From CALKUP01 sp964492735 (lineage in GTDB: Bacteria; Patescibacteriota; Patescibacteriia; UBA9570; XYC2-FULL-38-9): a stretch of 19,799 bases of DNA. Made by a program: the position numbers and the translations under genes. The notes beneath the pieces are model-generated. The model was not told where the DNA came from. It saw only the letters and a list, made by a program, of their open reading frames with translations, and ran no database searches. The stretch is from contig CAZBLE010000017.1 of NCBI GenBank assembly GCA_964492735.1, forward strand, positions 1 through 19,799. Reading direction: 5' to 3'. Positions 7,182 to 14,920 of the stretch are shown piece after piece (within the stretch, counting starts at the first letter, position 1; each line of letters opens with the position of its first letter).

Positions 7182-8890
7182 TACTGACTCAAACGAATTA
7201 ACGAACGACCGGACATACTTGGTGGAACTGCTAACCCAAGCAATGTGAGAACTGTTGGGCCAACATCAGACAACACACCAACCGGCTGCAAACGAGATGC
7301 ATCGCCATCAGTAATTGGTGGCCATAATGAACGCTGTTGTTGTAACACAGACGACACTAAAATGCACGGCACAGGATTTTTTGTATGTTCTTTATTGACC
7401 TGACCTGTTTTTGTATCAATCATCGACTCTGCATTTCCATGGTCCGCAGTAATAACCAGCGTTCCATCCATTGCTTTCACTGCTTGAAAAATCTCTCCAA
7501 TGCAGCGATCAATTGTCTCAACAGCCGTCACAGTTGCCTGAAGGTTGCCAGTGTGCCCAACCATATCCGCATTTGCAAAATTCGCAACAATAAATCCATA
7601 CTGATGCGTATGAAGCCCTTCAATAATTTTATCCGTAACCGCCTGTGCGCTCATTTCTGGCGCAAGGTCATACGACTTCACACGCGGCGACGGTAACAGT
7701 CCTCGATCTTCTCCAGGAAATGGTTCTTCAGCGCCTCCATTGAAAAAAAATGTGACGTGCGCATATTTTTCCGTTTCCGCAACATGCAGCTGTTTCATGC
7801 CCGCATCTGCCACAACTCGTGCAATTGGATATTCAACATTTTCTGGTGTATACGCAACACGCACTGGAATATTTTTTTCATACTCCGTCATTGTCACAAA
7901 TACAAGCTGATTAAAATCAGTTCCTCGCTCAAATTTTGTGAAACCTGGAAGAACGAACGCCTTTGTTAATTCGCGCGCTCGATCTGAACGAAAATTAAAA
8001 TAAATAATCACATCACCATCATCAACCGTTGTCAGCGACTTGCCTGCAGCATCAACAACAACTGTTGGTACAAATTCTTCATCAAATATTTGCGCGCGAT
8101 ATGAATCCTCTATTGCCTGCAGTGGACTATCAACCGTCGCGTCACTCACACCATGTCGGATGGCATTATATGCCGCTTCAATTCGCTCCCAACGATTATC
8201 GCGATCCATTGCCCAAAAACGACCCATGAGTGTAGCGATCCGTCCAACACCGATGTCAGAACATCGTGTTTCCAATTCGGCAATTGTTTGTAGGGCGGCA
8301 TTTTTGGCTGTATCACGTCCATCTAAAATAGCGTGGATAAATACATTATCTACAACTCCTTCTTGTTTACATAATTCAAGGAGGCCATATAAATGCTTGA
8401 TAGATGAATGAATACCACCATTACTGGCAAGGCCAAGGAGGTGTACTTTTGTGTTGCGTTTTTTAGCAGTTTGAATTGCTTCAACGAATACTGGATTTTT
8501 TAAAAATGCACCAGAGCTCATATCACGATCAATGCGCGGTAAGTTTTGATATAAAATACGACCGGAGCCGATATTTAAATGCCCAACCTCGGAATTCCCC
8601 ATCTCGTTCCATGGTAGACCCACTTGCTCACCAGACGCATGCAATGCAACCGTTGGATACTGCCCCATCAGTTGCGCCATGTTTGGTGTGCGTGCTTGTG
8701 TAATTGCATTGCCAGGTGACTTTGAGGCAACTCCCCAACCATCCAGCACCAACAACACAACAGGCGGCCGAACAACACCATTCGCAGAAGTTGAAAGTGG
8801 CTGCGGCGCCGGAGACGGCAGTGGAGCTGATTCTGGCAATGGTTGAATTGCGAGAGCGGGCTGTGATTTTCGAAGCGTAAGTGTTGCCAT
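7181..8890 (-). CDS. gpmI: 2,3-bisphosphoglycerate-independent phosphoglycerate mutase
   Basis: GpmI interconverts 3-phosphoglycerate and 2-phosphoglycerate in glycolysis using two Mn ions and a phosphoserine intermediate. Seen: VLDGWG (Asp50 metal ligand), the nucleophile Ser100 in GNSEVGHLNIGSGR, HAILDGRDT, AMDRDNRWER, FANADMVGHTGN and ITADHGNAE, all hallmarks of the family. I start at ATG 8890, 4 bases after the enolase stop; a longer open frame reaches 9064 but overlaps the enolase coding region. From 8890 the protein has 569 residues, against about 510 usual. The excess is a Pro/Ala/Ser-rich N-terminal tail (residues about 9-38), probably flexible; a GTG or other start closer to the core cannot be excluded. 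It is coupled to the PfkB gene by TAATG. Confidence 0.96.
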   Translation of the reverse strand: MATLTLRKSQPALAIQPLPESAPLPSPAPQPLSTSANGVVRPPVVLLVLDGWGVASKSPGNAITQARTPNMAQLMGQYPTVALHASGEQVGLPWNEMGNSEVGHLNIGSGRILYQNLPRIDRDMSSGAFLKNPVFVEAIQTAKKRNTKVHLLGLASNGGIHSSIKHLYGLLELCKQEGVVDNVFIHAILDGRDTAKNAALQTIAELETRCSDIGVGRIATLMGRFWAMDRDNRWERIEAAYNAIRHGVSDATVDSPLQAIEDSYRAQIFDEEFVPTVVVDAAGKSLTTVDDGDVIIYFNFRSDRARELTKAFVLPGFTKFERGTDFNQLVFVTMTEYEKNIPVRVAYTPENVEYPIARVVADAGMKQLHVAETEKYAHVTFFFNGGAEEPFPGEDRGLLPSPRVKSYDLAPEMSAQAVTDKIIEGLHTHQYGFIVANFANADMVGHTGNLQATVTAVETIDRCIGEIFQAVKAMDGTLVITADHGNAESMIDTKTGQVNKEHTKNPVPCILVSSVLQQQRSLWPPITDGDASRLQPVGVLSDVGPTVLTLLGLAVPPSMSGRSLIRLSQ

Positions 8891-8894
8891 GGTA

Positions 8895-10139
8895 TTATGC
8901 CAGTAGTGCTTCAATCGCAAGTAATCGATTATATTTTGCAATGCGTTCTGAACGAGACAATGAGCCTGTTTTAATAAACTCCGCACCTGTTGCGACAGCA
9001 ATGTCAGCAATCGTTGTGTCTTCTGTATCTCCAGAGCGATGCGAGACAACGATTTTATAATCATGCTCTTGCGCGAGTGCGATTGTGTCCATGGTTTCAG
9101 TCAGTGTGCCAATTTGATTGACCTTGATCAGAATAGAATTTGCGACTTTCATCTCAATCCCTTTTTGCAAAAATTTCTGATTGGTAACAAACAGATCATC
9201 ACCGACGAGCTGTGTTGTTGCGCCCATTCGCGCGGTCATCTGCTGCCAACCATTCCAATCATCTTCTGCGAGACCATCTTCAATTGAGCTGATCGAATAT
9301 TTTTTTGCCATCTCTTGCATGAAATTGCTGACTTGTTCGGCATTCCATTTATTTTCGTCGACGGTGTAGACGCCGTCTTTGTAAAATTCAGAAATGGCTG
9401 GATCGAGCGCAATCGTGACATTTCTGCCAAGTATATAGCTCGTTTTTGTAATCGCCTCTGCGATGAATTGTAGCGCTCCCTCATTTTCGTGGAAGGAAGG
9501 CGCAACACCACCTTAGGGGCAAACCGCAGTGCTCTACCCTTTTTCATCGAGGAGTTTTTTCAGCGCGTGAAAAATTTCTGAGCCACACCGAATCCGTTCG
9601 GAAAATTGCTGTTGTTGTGGCACAATCATAAATTCCTGAAATGTCAGGCCATTGTTGGCATGGAGTCCACCGTTGACGATATTCATCATTGGATACGGAA
9701 GATGTGTGTTCCGTGTAATTTGAAATGTTGTGCGCAATGACTCAAACAATTCAACGCCGCGAGATGCCGCTACTGCTCGGGCAACAGCAAGTGACACCCC
9801 AAGAATAGCATTTGCGCCTAAGCGTCCTTTATTTTCTGTTCCATCAAGTGCGATCATAGCAGCGTCGAGTGCGCGCTGATCCTCTGCATCCATTCCTGTT
9901 AGCGCTTTTGCAATTTCTGTGTTGACATTCTGCACAGCAGTAAGCACGCCTTTGCCGTTATATCGTTTTGGGTCGTTATCACGCAGCTCAACTGCTTCAT
10001 GCTCACCTGTCGATGCGCCAGATGGCACCATTGCCTCAGCAGCTGAACCATCAGATAACACCGCGCGAACAGCAACCGTTGGGTTTCCTCGTGAATCTAA
10101 AATTTCTCGAGCGTGGAGTGATTGAATTGTTGTGGTCAT
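8895..10139 (-). pseudogene. eno: Enolase gene with two in-frame stop codons in the active-site motif
   Basis: Enolase converts 2-phosphoglycerate to phosphoenolpyruvate. One reading frame covers the whole gene (ATG 10139 to TAA 8895-8897, 414 codons before the stop, close to the usual 415-430). The N-terminal part (HAREILDSRGNPT, MVPSGASTGEHEA, NKGRLGANAILGVS, MMNIVNGGLHANN) and the C-terminal part (IALDPAISEFY, SIEDGL, LVGDDLFVTN, ILIKVNQIGTLTE, SHRSGDTEDT, FIKTGS) carry the metal and catalytic residues and look fully constrained. Between them the frame reads KG-stop-STAVCP-stop-GGVAPSF: TAG at 9534-9536, TGC CCC at 9516-9521 and TAA at 9513-9515, where enolases have Gly-Asp-Glu-Gly-Gly. 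As written, only a 201-residue N-terminal fragment would be made, without the catalytic Glu of that motif. There is no indel. The gene lies 18 bases after pgk and 4 before gpmI, with GAAG ahead of its ATG. A consensus error is as likely as true inactivation. Confidence 0.9.
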
Positions 10140-10157
10140 ATGTTCTTCAATAACAAA

Positions 10158-11315
10158 TTAATCTTGTAAAGCGTCAATACCCGGAAGTGACTCGCCTGCC
10201 ACAAACGACAAACTCGCGCCACCTCCGGTTGAAACATGTGTAAAGCGGCCAGTTAAGCGACACGCTGTGAGCAATGACTCTGTATCACCACCACCAAGAA
10301 CAGTATACGCATCGCTCTCCGCAACTGCGGTTGCAACTGCTTTTGAGCCTTCTAAAAATGCCGGGGTTTCAAACCGACCCATCGGCCCATTCCAAAAAAC
10401 CGTCTTTGCTTTTGCGATGTGCTCTGCGAACAATGCTTGCGTTTTTGGCCCGATATCTAAAATCATTTCACCGTCTGGAACGCCGCCACTCAAATCAATG
10501 ACATGACCCTCTGTCGCATCTTTTGATGTTGCGACAACCGCATCAATAGGCATTACAATATTTTCTGTATTTTCTAAAATTGACTGCGCGTCTGTCTCTT
10601 CAGTTTTTGAATCACCAACAGCAACACCTGCTGCTTTTAAAAATGTATTTGCCACACCTCCACCAACAAGCACAACATCCGCAATCGGGGCTAAATGTTC
10701 AATCACATTCACTTTATCAGACAACTTCATGCCACCAACAATAATCACAAACGGTGCGTCTGGTCGATTCACAATTGTCGACAACGCACGAATTTCTTCT
10801 TCTAATAAAAATCCTGGCGCGCGATCAAAAATCAACGACGGCAATGCAGCCACTGACGCATGTTTGCGATGAATTGCACCAAATGCATCATCAACATATA
10901 CATCAATATTTTGACTTAAGTTTTCTGCAAAATGTAAATCATTTTCTTCTTCTCCTGGATAAAACCGTAAATTTTCAAGTAATAAAATATCACCATCTTC
11001 TAATTGCGCTTTAGCCGCTTCGACTTCTGGTCCAATGCAATCATTCACAAATTGAATTTCACGGCCCAGTAATTCCTCAAGGCGCTCAGCTACTGGATGT
11101 AAACTCATGGTGTATACCACCTGTCCTTCTGGTCGACCAAGATGTGAACCAATCACAAGCCGCGCACCTTGTTGTACACAATATTCAATGGTTGTCATCG
11201 CGGCCTTAATCCGAGCATCTTCAATAATTTCACCTTCATCATTTAAAGGCACATTAAAATCCACCCGCAAAAAAACGGTGCGACCAGTTAAAGAAATATC
11301 ACGCAAGCTCTTCAT
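10158..11315 (-). CDS. pgk: Phosphoglycerate kinase
   Basis: This 385-residue enzyme transfers the acyl phosphate of 1,3-bisphosphoglycerate to ADP, the first ATP-forming step of lower glycolysis, in the cytoplasm. Seen: the substrate-binding RVDFNVPL near residue 17, GSHLGRPEG near 56, LLLENLRFYPGEE near 111, VDDAFGAIHRKHAS, FVIIVGGMKLSDK (hinge region and nucleotide site), VVLVGGGVANTFLKA, VFWNGPMGRFE and the C-terminal GGGDTE followed by STGGGASL. All are in normal order, and length fits the family (about 390-400). DDAFG replaces the common DAFGTAHR wording with GAIHRKHAS, a minor variant. It follows the NADH dehydrogenase by 6 bases and precedes eno, which indicates one transcription unit. 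No Shine-Dalgarno is visible ahead of the ATG. Confidence 0.98.
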   Translation of the reverse strand: MKSLRDISLTGRTVFLRVDFNVPLNDEGEIIEDARIKAAMTTIEYCVQQGARLVIGSHLGRPEGQVVYTMSLHPVAERLEELLGREIQFVNDCIGPEVEAAKAQLEDGDILLLENLRFYPGEEENDLHFAENLSQNIDVYVDDAFGAIHRKHASVAALPSLIFDRAPGFLLEEEIRALSTIVNRPDAPFVIIVGGMKLSDKVNVIEHLAPIADVVLVGGGVANTFLKAAGVAVGDSKTEETDAQSILENTENIVMPIDAVVATSKDATEGHVIDLSGGVPDGEMILDIGPKTQALFAEHIAKAKTVFWNGPMGRFETPAFLEGSKAVATAVAESDAYTVLGGGDTESLLTACRLTGRFTHVSTGGGASLSFVAGESLPGIDALQD

Positions 11316-11321
11316 AAAGAA

Positions 11322-12590
11322 TTATTTCGGATTATTATTTTTATTCATCAAACGCATTCCAGTATACCAAAAAGAACACGCTTGCATAAATGGCAATATT
11401 TTTTGAAAATGATTCAGATCAATCATTTTACGCGCCCAATACCCAACTCGACCACTAATCACAATCTGTTTTGGTAAAACCAGGATCCCGTATTTTGCAC
11501 CAAGTGTCACAACAGCGCCACGAAATACTGACTTGTATGGGCGTAAATGACCGCCGACAGCTGTTTGAAATACATTCCACGCAACAACGCGCCCTTGCTC
11601 TACTGCTTCATAGGCCGTTTGCGGTGCGTACTCTAACGCCGGAGTTGCTATGTCTGTAGAAGTGGTATCTCCATGCGCAGAAAATGCGACTGGGATTTGC
11701 GCACTATCACCAAGTGCAAAAATTGATGCGTCTTCTGGGGATTGTAATGTTGACTCTACAGGAATTTGATGTTTTTGCGTTAACTGCAATCCGAGTTTTT
11801 CGACCAAGGGGCTTGCAGTCACCCCACCAGTCCAAATAATAAGATCAGCTTGCAGAGTTTCGTTTTCTTTATTGGTGAGCAAGCCTGGCTGAACGGCTGA
11901 TACCATCCAATTCAAGGAAACGCTCACACCCAGTCGCTGTAATCGCTTCACGGCAACCCGACTGACTTTTTCTGACCACATTGTCATAAGACGTGGTGCA
12001 GCATCAAGCAATGAAACTGTGAACGCTCCTCCCCCTTTTACGTTATGTGCAATCGCAAGTTCTGCCGCAAGCTCACAACCCGCTGGGCCGCCGCCGCAAA
12101 TCACCACATGCGTTGATTGACCATCGGTCGCTCTACGCAGTAACTGTTCACGAATTTCTAATGCATCTTCGGCTGTTTTTAATTTTGTCGTATACTCGGA
12201 AACTCCAGGAATATGATAATCAAAGGACACGCTTCCTGGAGCTACGATCAAATAATCATAGACAACAACTCCATTGGTTGTGTGAATTTTTTTCGCTGCT
12301 CGATCAACTGATTCCACGGTTGCAACAAAAAACTGCACCCGCAATGCACGCAATGCTAATTTTACATCAATGCAAACGGTATTTTTTAATTCAACACTAT
12401 CTTCAATCGTTGCATTTCCAGAGGCTATTTCATATAAATCTGGTGTATACAGCTGATATTCATTTTTATCAATTACTGTCACTTCAAAATTTGTGTCTGG
12501 GGCTTTTTTCATCATATCAGCAAACTCCAAAGCAGCTGATAAACCACCAAATCCTGCACCAATAATAACGACTCTCTGTTTCCCTTGCAT
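11322..12590 (-). CDS. Type II NADH:quinone oxidoreductase-like flavoprotein
   Basis: This enzyme of the pyridine nucleotide-disulfide oxidoreductase superfamily (NDH-2 type) oxidises NADH through FAD and passes electrons to quinone at the membrane face without pumping protons. Seen from ATG 12590 (422 residues): FAD-binding GAGFGG at 11-16, the second dinucleotide fold VVICGGGPAGCELAAEL at about 162-178, LIIWTGG, and the FAD-contacting FALGDSA. The C-terminal part is basic with hydrophobic and aromatic stretches (ACSFWYTGMRLM), as in the membrane anchor of NDH-2. No CxxC disulfide is present, so a thioredoxin-reductase-like role is unlikely. Other members of this superfamily, such as sulfide:quinone reductases, cannot be fully excluded. 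An alternative ATG at 12608 overlaps the upstream stop as TAATG and adds six residues. The position before pgk-eno-gpmI suggests disposal of NADH from glycolysis (inference). Confidence 0.87.
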   Translation of the reverse strand: MQGKQRVVIIGAGFGGLSAALEFADMMKKAPDTNFEVTVIDKNEYQLYTPDLYEIASGNATIEDSVELKNTVCIDVKLALRALRVQFFVATVESVDRAAKKIHTTNGVVVYDYLIVAPGSVSFDYHIPGVSEYTTKLKTAEDALEIREQLLRRATDGQSTHVVICGGGPAGCELAAELAIAHNVKGGGAFTVSLLDAAPRLMTMWSEKVSRVAVKRLQRLGVSVSLNWMVSAVQPGLLTNKENETLQADLIIWTGGVTASPLVEKLGLQLTQKHQIPVESTLQSPEDASIFALGDSAQIPVAFSAHGDTTSTDIATPALEYAPQTAYEAVEQGRVVAWNVFQTAVGGHLRPYKSVFRGAVVTLGAKYGILVLPKQIVISGRVGYWARKMIDLNHFQKILPFMQACSFWYTGMRLMNKNNNPK

Positions 12591-12607
12591 ATAACAGTAT
12601 TTTACCA

Positions 12608-13537
12608 TTATTTTGGCGCAAGACCAAGCGCAGAAAGCATTTGAAATGCACTTGATCGGGCGGGCGTACATTCATAGTCCTCACCATCAGAAAGGCAGAC
12701 AATGCGTCCATCTCGATTTGTTTGGAATACTGTTGCGCCACTGTTTTGAATATCTTTGATTACTCGATAATGTGGATGTCCGAATGTATTATCAACCCCT
12801 GCAGAAATAAGCACAATTTCAGGGTGAGTGACCTCAAGCCACTCTGGACTCGTACTCGTTTTACTTCCATGATGCCCTGCTTTTAACACATCCACATCAA
12901 GATTTCTTCCATCGTGCGCAGCCTGCGTCATGATCTCTTGCTCATTTTCTCTATATGCATCGCCCATCAATAAAAATGAAAAGTCTGTAAATTGAAGCCA
13001 GGCAACAACAGAATCTTCATTCAAATCATCATGCACGGCGTTTGTTGGATTCAAAATCTGTAATTGTGCCTCTGGTGCGAGCTGTATGCTGTCACCCCGT
13101 CGCACGTGTTGCTGTTGACCACCGAGCTGTTCCATTGCGTCGTGAAACACCCTTGCCGCATCTGAGTCTTGAGTGTGATCAGAAAACAACCATCGCTCCA
13201 CGGTGTAAGCACCCTCAAACTCAAAAAAACCATTAACGTGGTCGGCGTGTTCATGTGACACAATTGCGTATTCCAGTGTCTTGTTCCAAGGCGGCAGTAC
13301 ATCACCAAGCTCATACACAACCGAATGATCCGGGCCCGCATCAACCAACATGTCAATGGTTTGAAAATGTGTTACACCAATTTGTATGAGTATTGCGTCA
13401 CCTTGCCCGATGTTGAGCATGGTGATTTTGAGATGATTCGGCGGAACGTAGAACTGCGTCACATATACATACACCGCATACAGCACAATAACCAAGGATG
13501 CTATGATGATTGATTGATATTTTTGTAGAATACTCAT
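12608..13537 (-). CDS. ComEC-type metallo-beta-lactamase domain protein, membrane anchored
   Basis: This is a 309-residue protein with one N-terminal membrane helix (about residues 9-29) and then an extracytoplasmic metallo-hydrolase domain. Seen: MLNIGQGDAILIQ (about 40-52), typical of the ComEC C-terminal domain, the metal motif HEHADH at 95-100, LVDAG before it, LLMGDA, and KAGHHGSKTS. In ComEC/Rec2 proteins this domain is fused behind the channel and is proposed to degrade the non-transported DNA strand during uptake. Here it is a separate gene whose ATG overlaps the TGA of the comEC membrane gene (ATGA), so both parts are probably made together. A Cys pair near the C-terminus (IVCLSDGEDYEC) could form a disulfide, consistent with an outside location. 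RNase or phosphodiesterase activity of other family members is an alternative. Confidence 0.88.
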   Translation of the reverse strand: MSILQKYQSIIIASLVIVLYAVYVYVTQFYVPPNHLKITMLNIGQGDAILIQIGVTHFQTIDMLVDAGPDHSVVYELGDVLPPWNKTLEYAIVSHEHADHVNGFFEFEGAYTVERWLFSDHTQDSDAARVFHDAMEQLGGQQQHVRRGDSIQLAPEAQLQILNPTNAVHDDLNEDSVVAWLQFTDFSFLLMGDAYRENEQEIMTQAAHDGRNLDVDVLKAGHHGSKTSTSPEWLEVTHPEIVLISAGVDNTFGHPHYRVIKDIQNSGATVFQTNRDGRIVCLSDGEDYECTPARSSAFQMLSALGLAPK

Positions 13538-14865
13538 GAGAAGATGCGCTTATACTGAAACATTTTTCTGAATGCAACCATTGCAATCAACCCATATGCA
13601 CAAAGCACAACAACTACTGGAAGTCCTGTCACGGGAACACTCGCAAACGACACCGCTCCAAAGAGCTCAACAAGATCATAGGTGAGACGGAATAAAAAAT
13701 AGAGCGGAAGGCAGATAAAAAAACCAACTGCAGAAGAAGCAAGACAGACCATGCTTACGACAATTCCAAGAAGTAAATACGAACTCATCAGTGGCACAAG
13801 GAGAATGTTTGCAAACACACTTACTGGTGAAAACACTTGAAATTGATACGCAATAAATGGCGTCGTAATTATTGTTGCAGCCAAGGTGGTCGCAAGTGCT
13901 TCACGAAGTCCGGCTGTTTCTGGAACTAGTTGCATGAGTTTAATTTTTTGCAGCGGTGTTCCCCACAACAACATCCCAAGACTTGCGAGAAACGACAACT
14001 GAAAACCAGTGTCATACAACGGCATAAGTGGGTTCATAAGCGCCATGATTGTTGCGACATATAATAGCGCTCGAATTCCATCTGCTGGGCGACGAAGAAA
14101 TTCTGCCAGCAACATAATGCACCCAAACACTGCTGCGCGGAGTGCCGACGATTGAATCCCAGTCATCACAACATACAGTGCAATTGCGCCCATAGTGAGA
14201 AGAATCGTTGTCCGGTAGCTACAGTATCGCGCAAGCAGTAATCGCACCCATTGGGCAATAATAGCGATATTTGAACCTGAAATAACAAGCAAATGCGATG
14301 TCCCTGACCGTTGAAAATATTCCAGTTGCTTTTCTGGAATCGCACGCATTTCACCAAAAACAATGCCGGCAATCAAGCCATTCTCTGGCGCTGGCAAGGC
14401 TGCTCGCACTGCCTGTAGTGCCATATGTTTTGCTTGAACAATTTGAGATTGCAGTGAAGACTTATGAGTAATGAATTCAAGTCGCGCATTTGAGCACACG
14501 CCAATTGCACCATAGCGCAACAAATATTTGTCATACGCAAAACCATTAAACGGCTCAGGTTGACGGACCATGCAGCTGAGTTCAACACGATCACCCATTT
14601 CAATATGCTGCGTAAGGCTTGTTGTTGCGCGAATTTTTGTTTTTGATTTTGAACCCTTGTCATCAACAAGCTCAAGATACAATCGCTGATCACTTTGCCC
14701 TCTGTCAGGATCACTCACAATGTTCGCGGCAGCATTTTTGAGCTCTACTGTTTGTTGGTCATGAAAAAAATCTGCGCGCGCGGCCCCCACATCTGGCAAA
14801 TGTGTGAAACGAAAAAACAACAAGCAAGCGCACACATACACGAGAATCGTTGACCGATGAAACAT
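13534..14865 (-). CDS. comEC: ComEC/Rec2 competence protein, channel part
   Basis: This 443-residue polytopic membrane protein is the DNA channel of natural transformation. Seen: an N-terminal hydrophobic helix (about 5-20), an extracytoplasmic domain of the DUF4131/OB type (about 35-135) with the diagnostic EPFNGFAYDKYLLRYGAIG stretch near 104-122, then the competence domain, with SHLLVISGSNI near 190-200 matching the classical HLLAISGLHV, IQSSALRAAVFG, RRPADGIRALLYVA, and several further membrane helices to the C-terminus. The family normally continues into a metallo-beta-lactamase domain; here that domain is the next gene. It is one of the genes ending in TGA. The start ATG at 14865 directly touches the T run of the hairpin that follows glmS, so there is no room for a Shine-Dalgarno outside the hairpin. 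Confidence 0.92.
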   Translation of the reverse strand: MFHRSTILVYVCACLLFFRFTHLPDVGAARADFFHDQQTVELKNAAANIVSDPDRGQSDQRLYLELVDDKGSKSKTKIRATTSLTQHIEMGDRVELSCMVRQPEPFNGFAYDKYLLRYGAIGVCSNARLEFITHKSSLQSQIVQAKHMALQAVRAALPAPENGLIAGIVFGEMRAIPEKQLEYFQRSGTSHLLVISGSNIAIIAQWVRLLLARYCSYRTTILLTMGAIALYVVMTGIQSSALRAAVFGCIMLLAEFLRRPADGIRALLYVATIMALMNPLMPLYDTGFQLSFLASLGMLLWGTPLQKIKLMQLVPETAGLREALATTLAATIITTPFIAYQFQVFSPVSVFANILLVPLMSSYLLLGIVVSMVCLASSAVGFFICLPLYFLFRLTYDLVELFGAVSFASVPVTGLPVVVVLCAYGLIAMVAFRKMFQYKRIFS

Positions 14866-14896
14866 AAAAGCCGCGATACAAGAAATGCACGCGGCT
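14866..14896 (-). terminator. Hairpin with short T run between glmS and comEC
   Basis: On the minus strand AGCCGCG (14890-14896) pairs with CGCGGCT (14869-14875), a perfect 7-bp GC-rich stem with a 14-base loop, followed by TTTT and at once by the comEC ATG. This is a Rho-independent terminator or attenuator after glmS. The short T run suggests partial read-through, which would feed the comEC-glycolysis genes, for which I found no clear separate promoter. It could also mask the comEC start from ribosomes. Confidence 0.65.
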
Positions 14897-14920
14897 CAAA
14901 GTGTTGTGTCCAGTTGCAGT

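Noticed and set aside
8891..9064. Upstream extension of gpmI by 58 codons
   Set aside because: It overlaps the conserved C-terminus of enolase in another frame, and an ATG at 8890 just after the enolase stop fits the spacing of the neighbours.
9513..9536. Alternative genetic code or selenocysteine/pyrrolysine readthrough in enolase
   Set aside because: TAG and TAA both end other genes here, and the adjacent Gly-Asp is also changed, so recoding would not restore the motif.
9236..9547. 103-codon minus-strand ORF between the two enolase pieces
   Set aside because: It is a shifted frame of enolase; the true enolase frame through the same bases gives clearly conserved enolase sequence (GGVAPSF, IALDPAISEFY), while this product is Arg/Lys-rich and unlike any family.
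12047..12565. 172-codon plus-strand ORF opposite the NADH dehydrogenase
   Set aside because: Antisense shadow of a gene with strong family motifs; its product is His/Leu/Gln-rich and has no start signal.
12591..12671. Upstream extension of the NADH dehydrogenase to ATG 12671
   Set aside because: It would overlap the C-terminus of the metallo-beta-lactamase gene; the usual flavoprotein N-terminus begins at ATG 12590 (or 12608).
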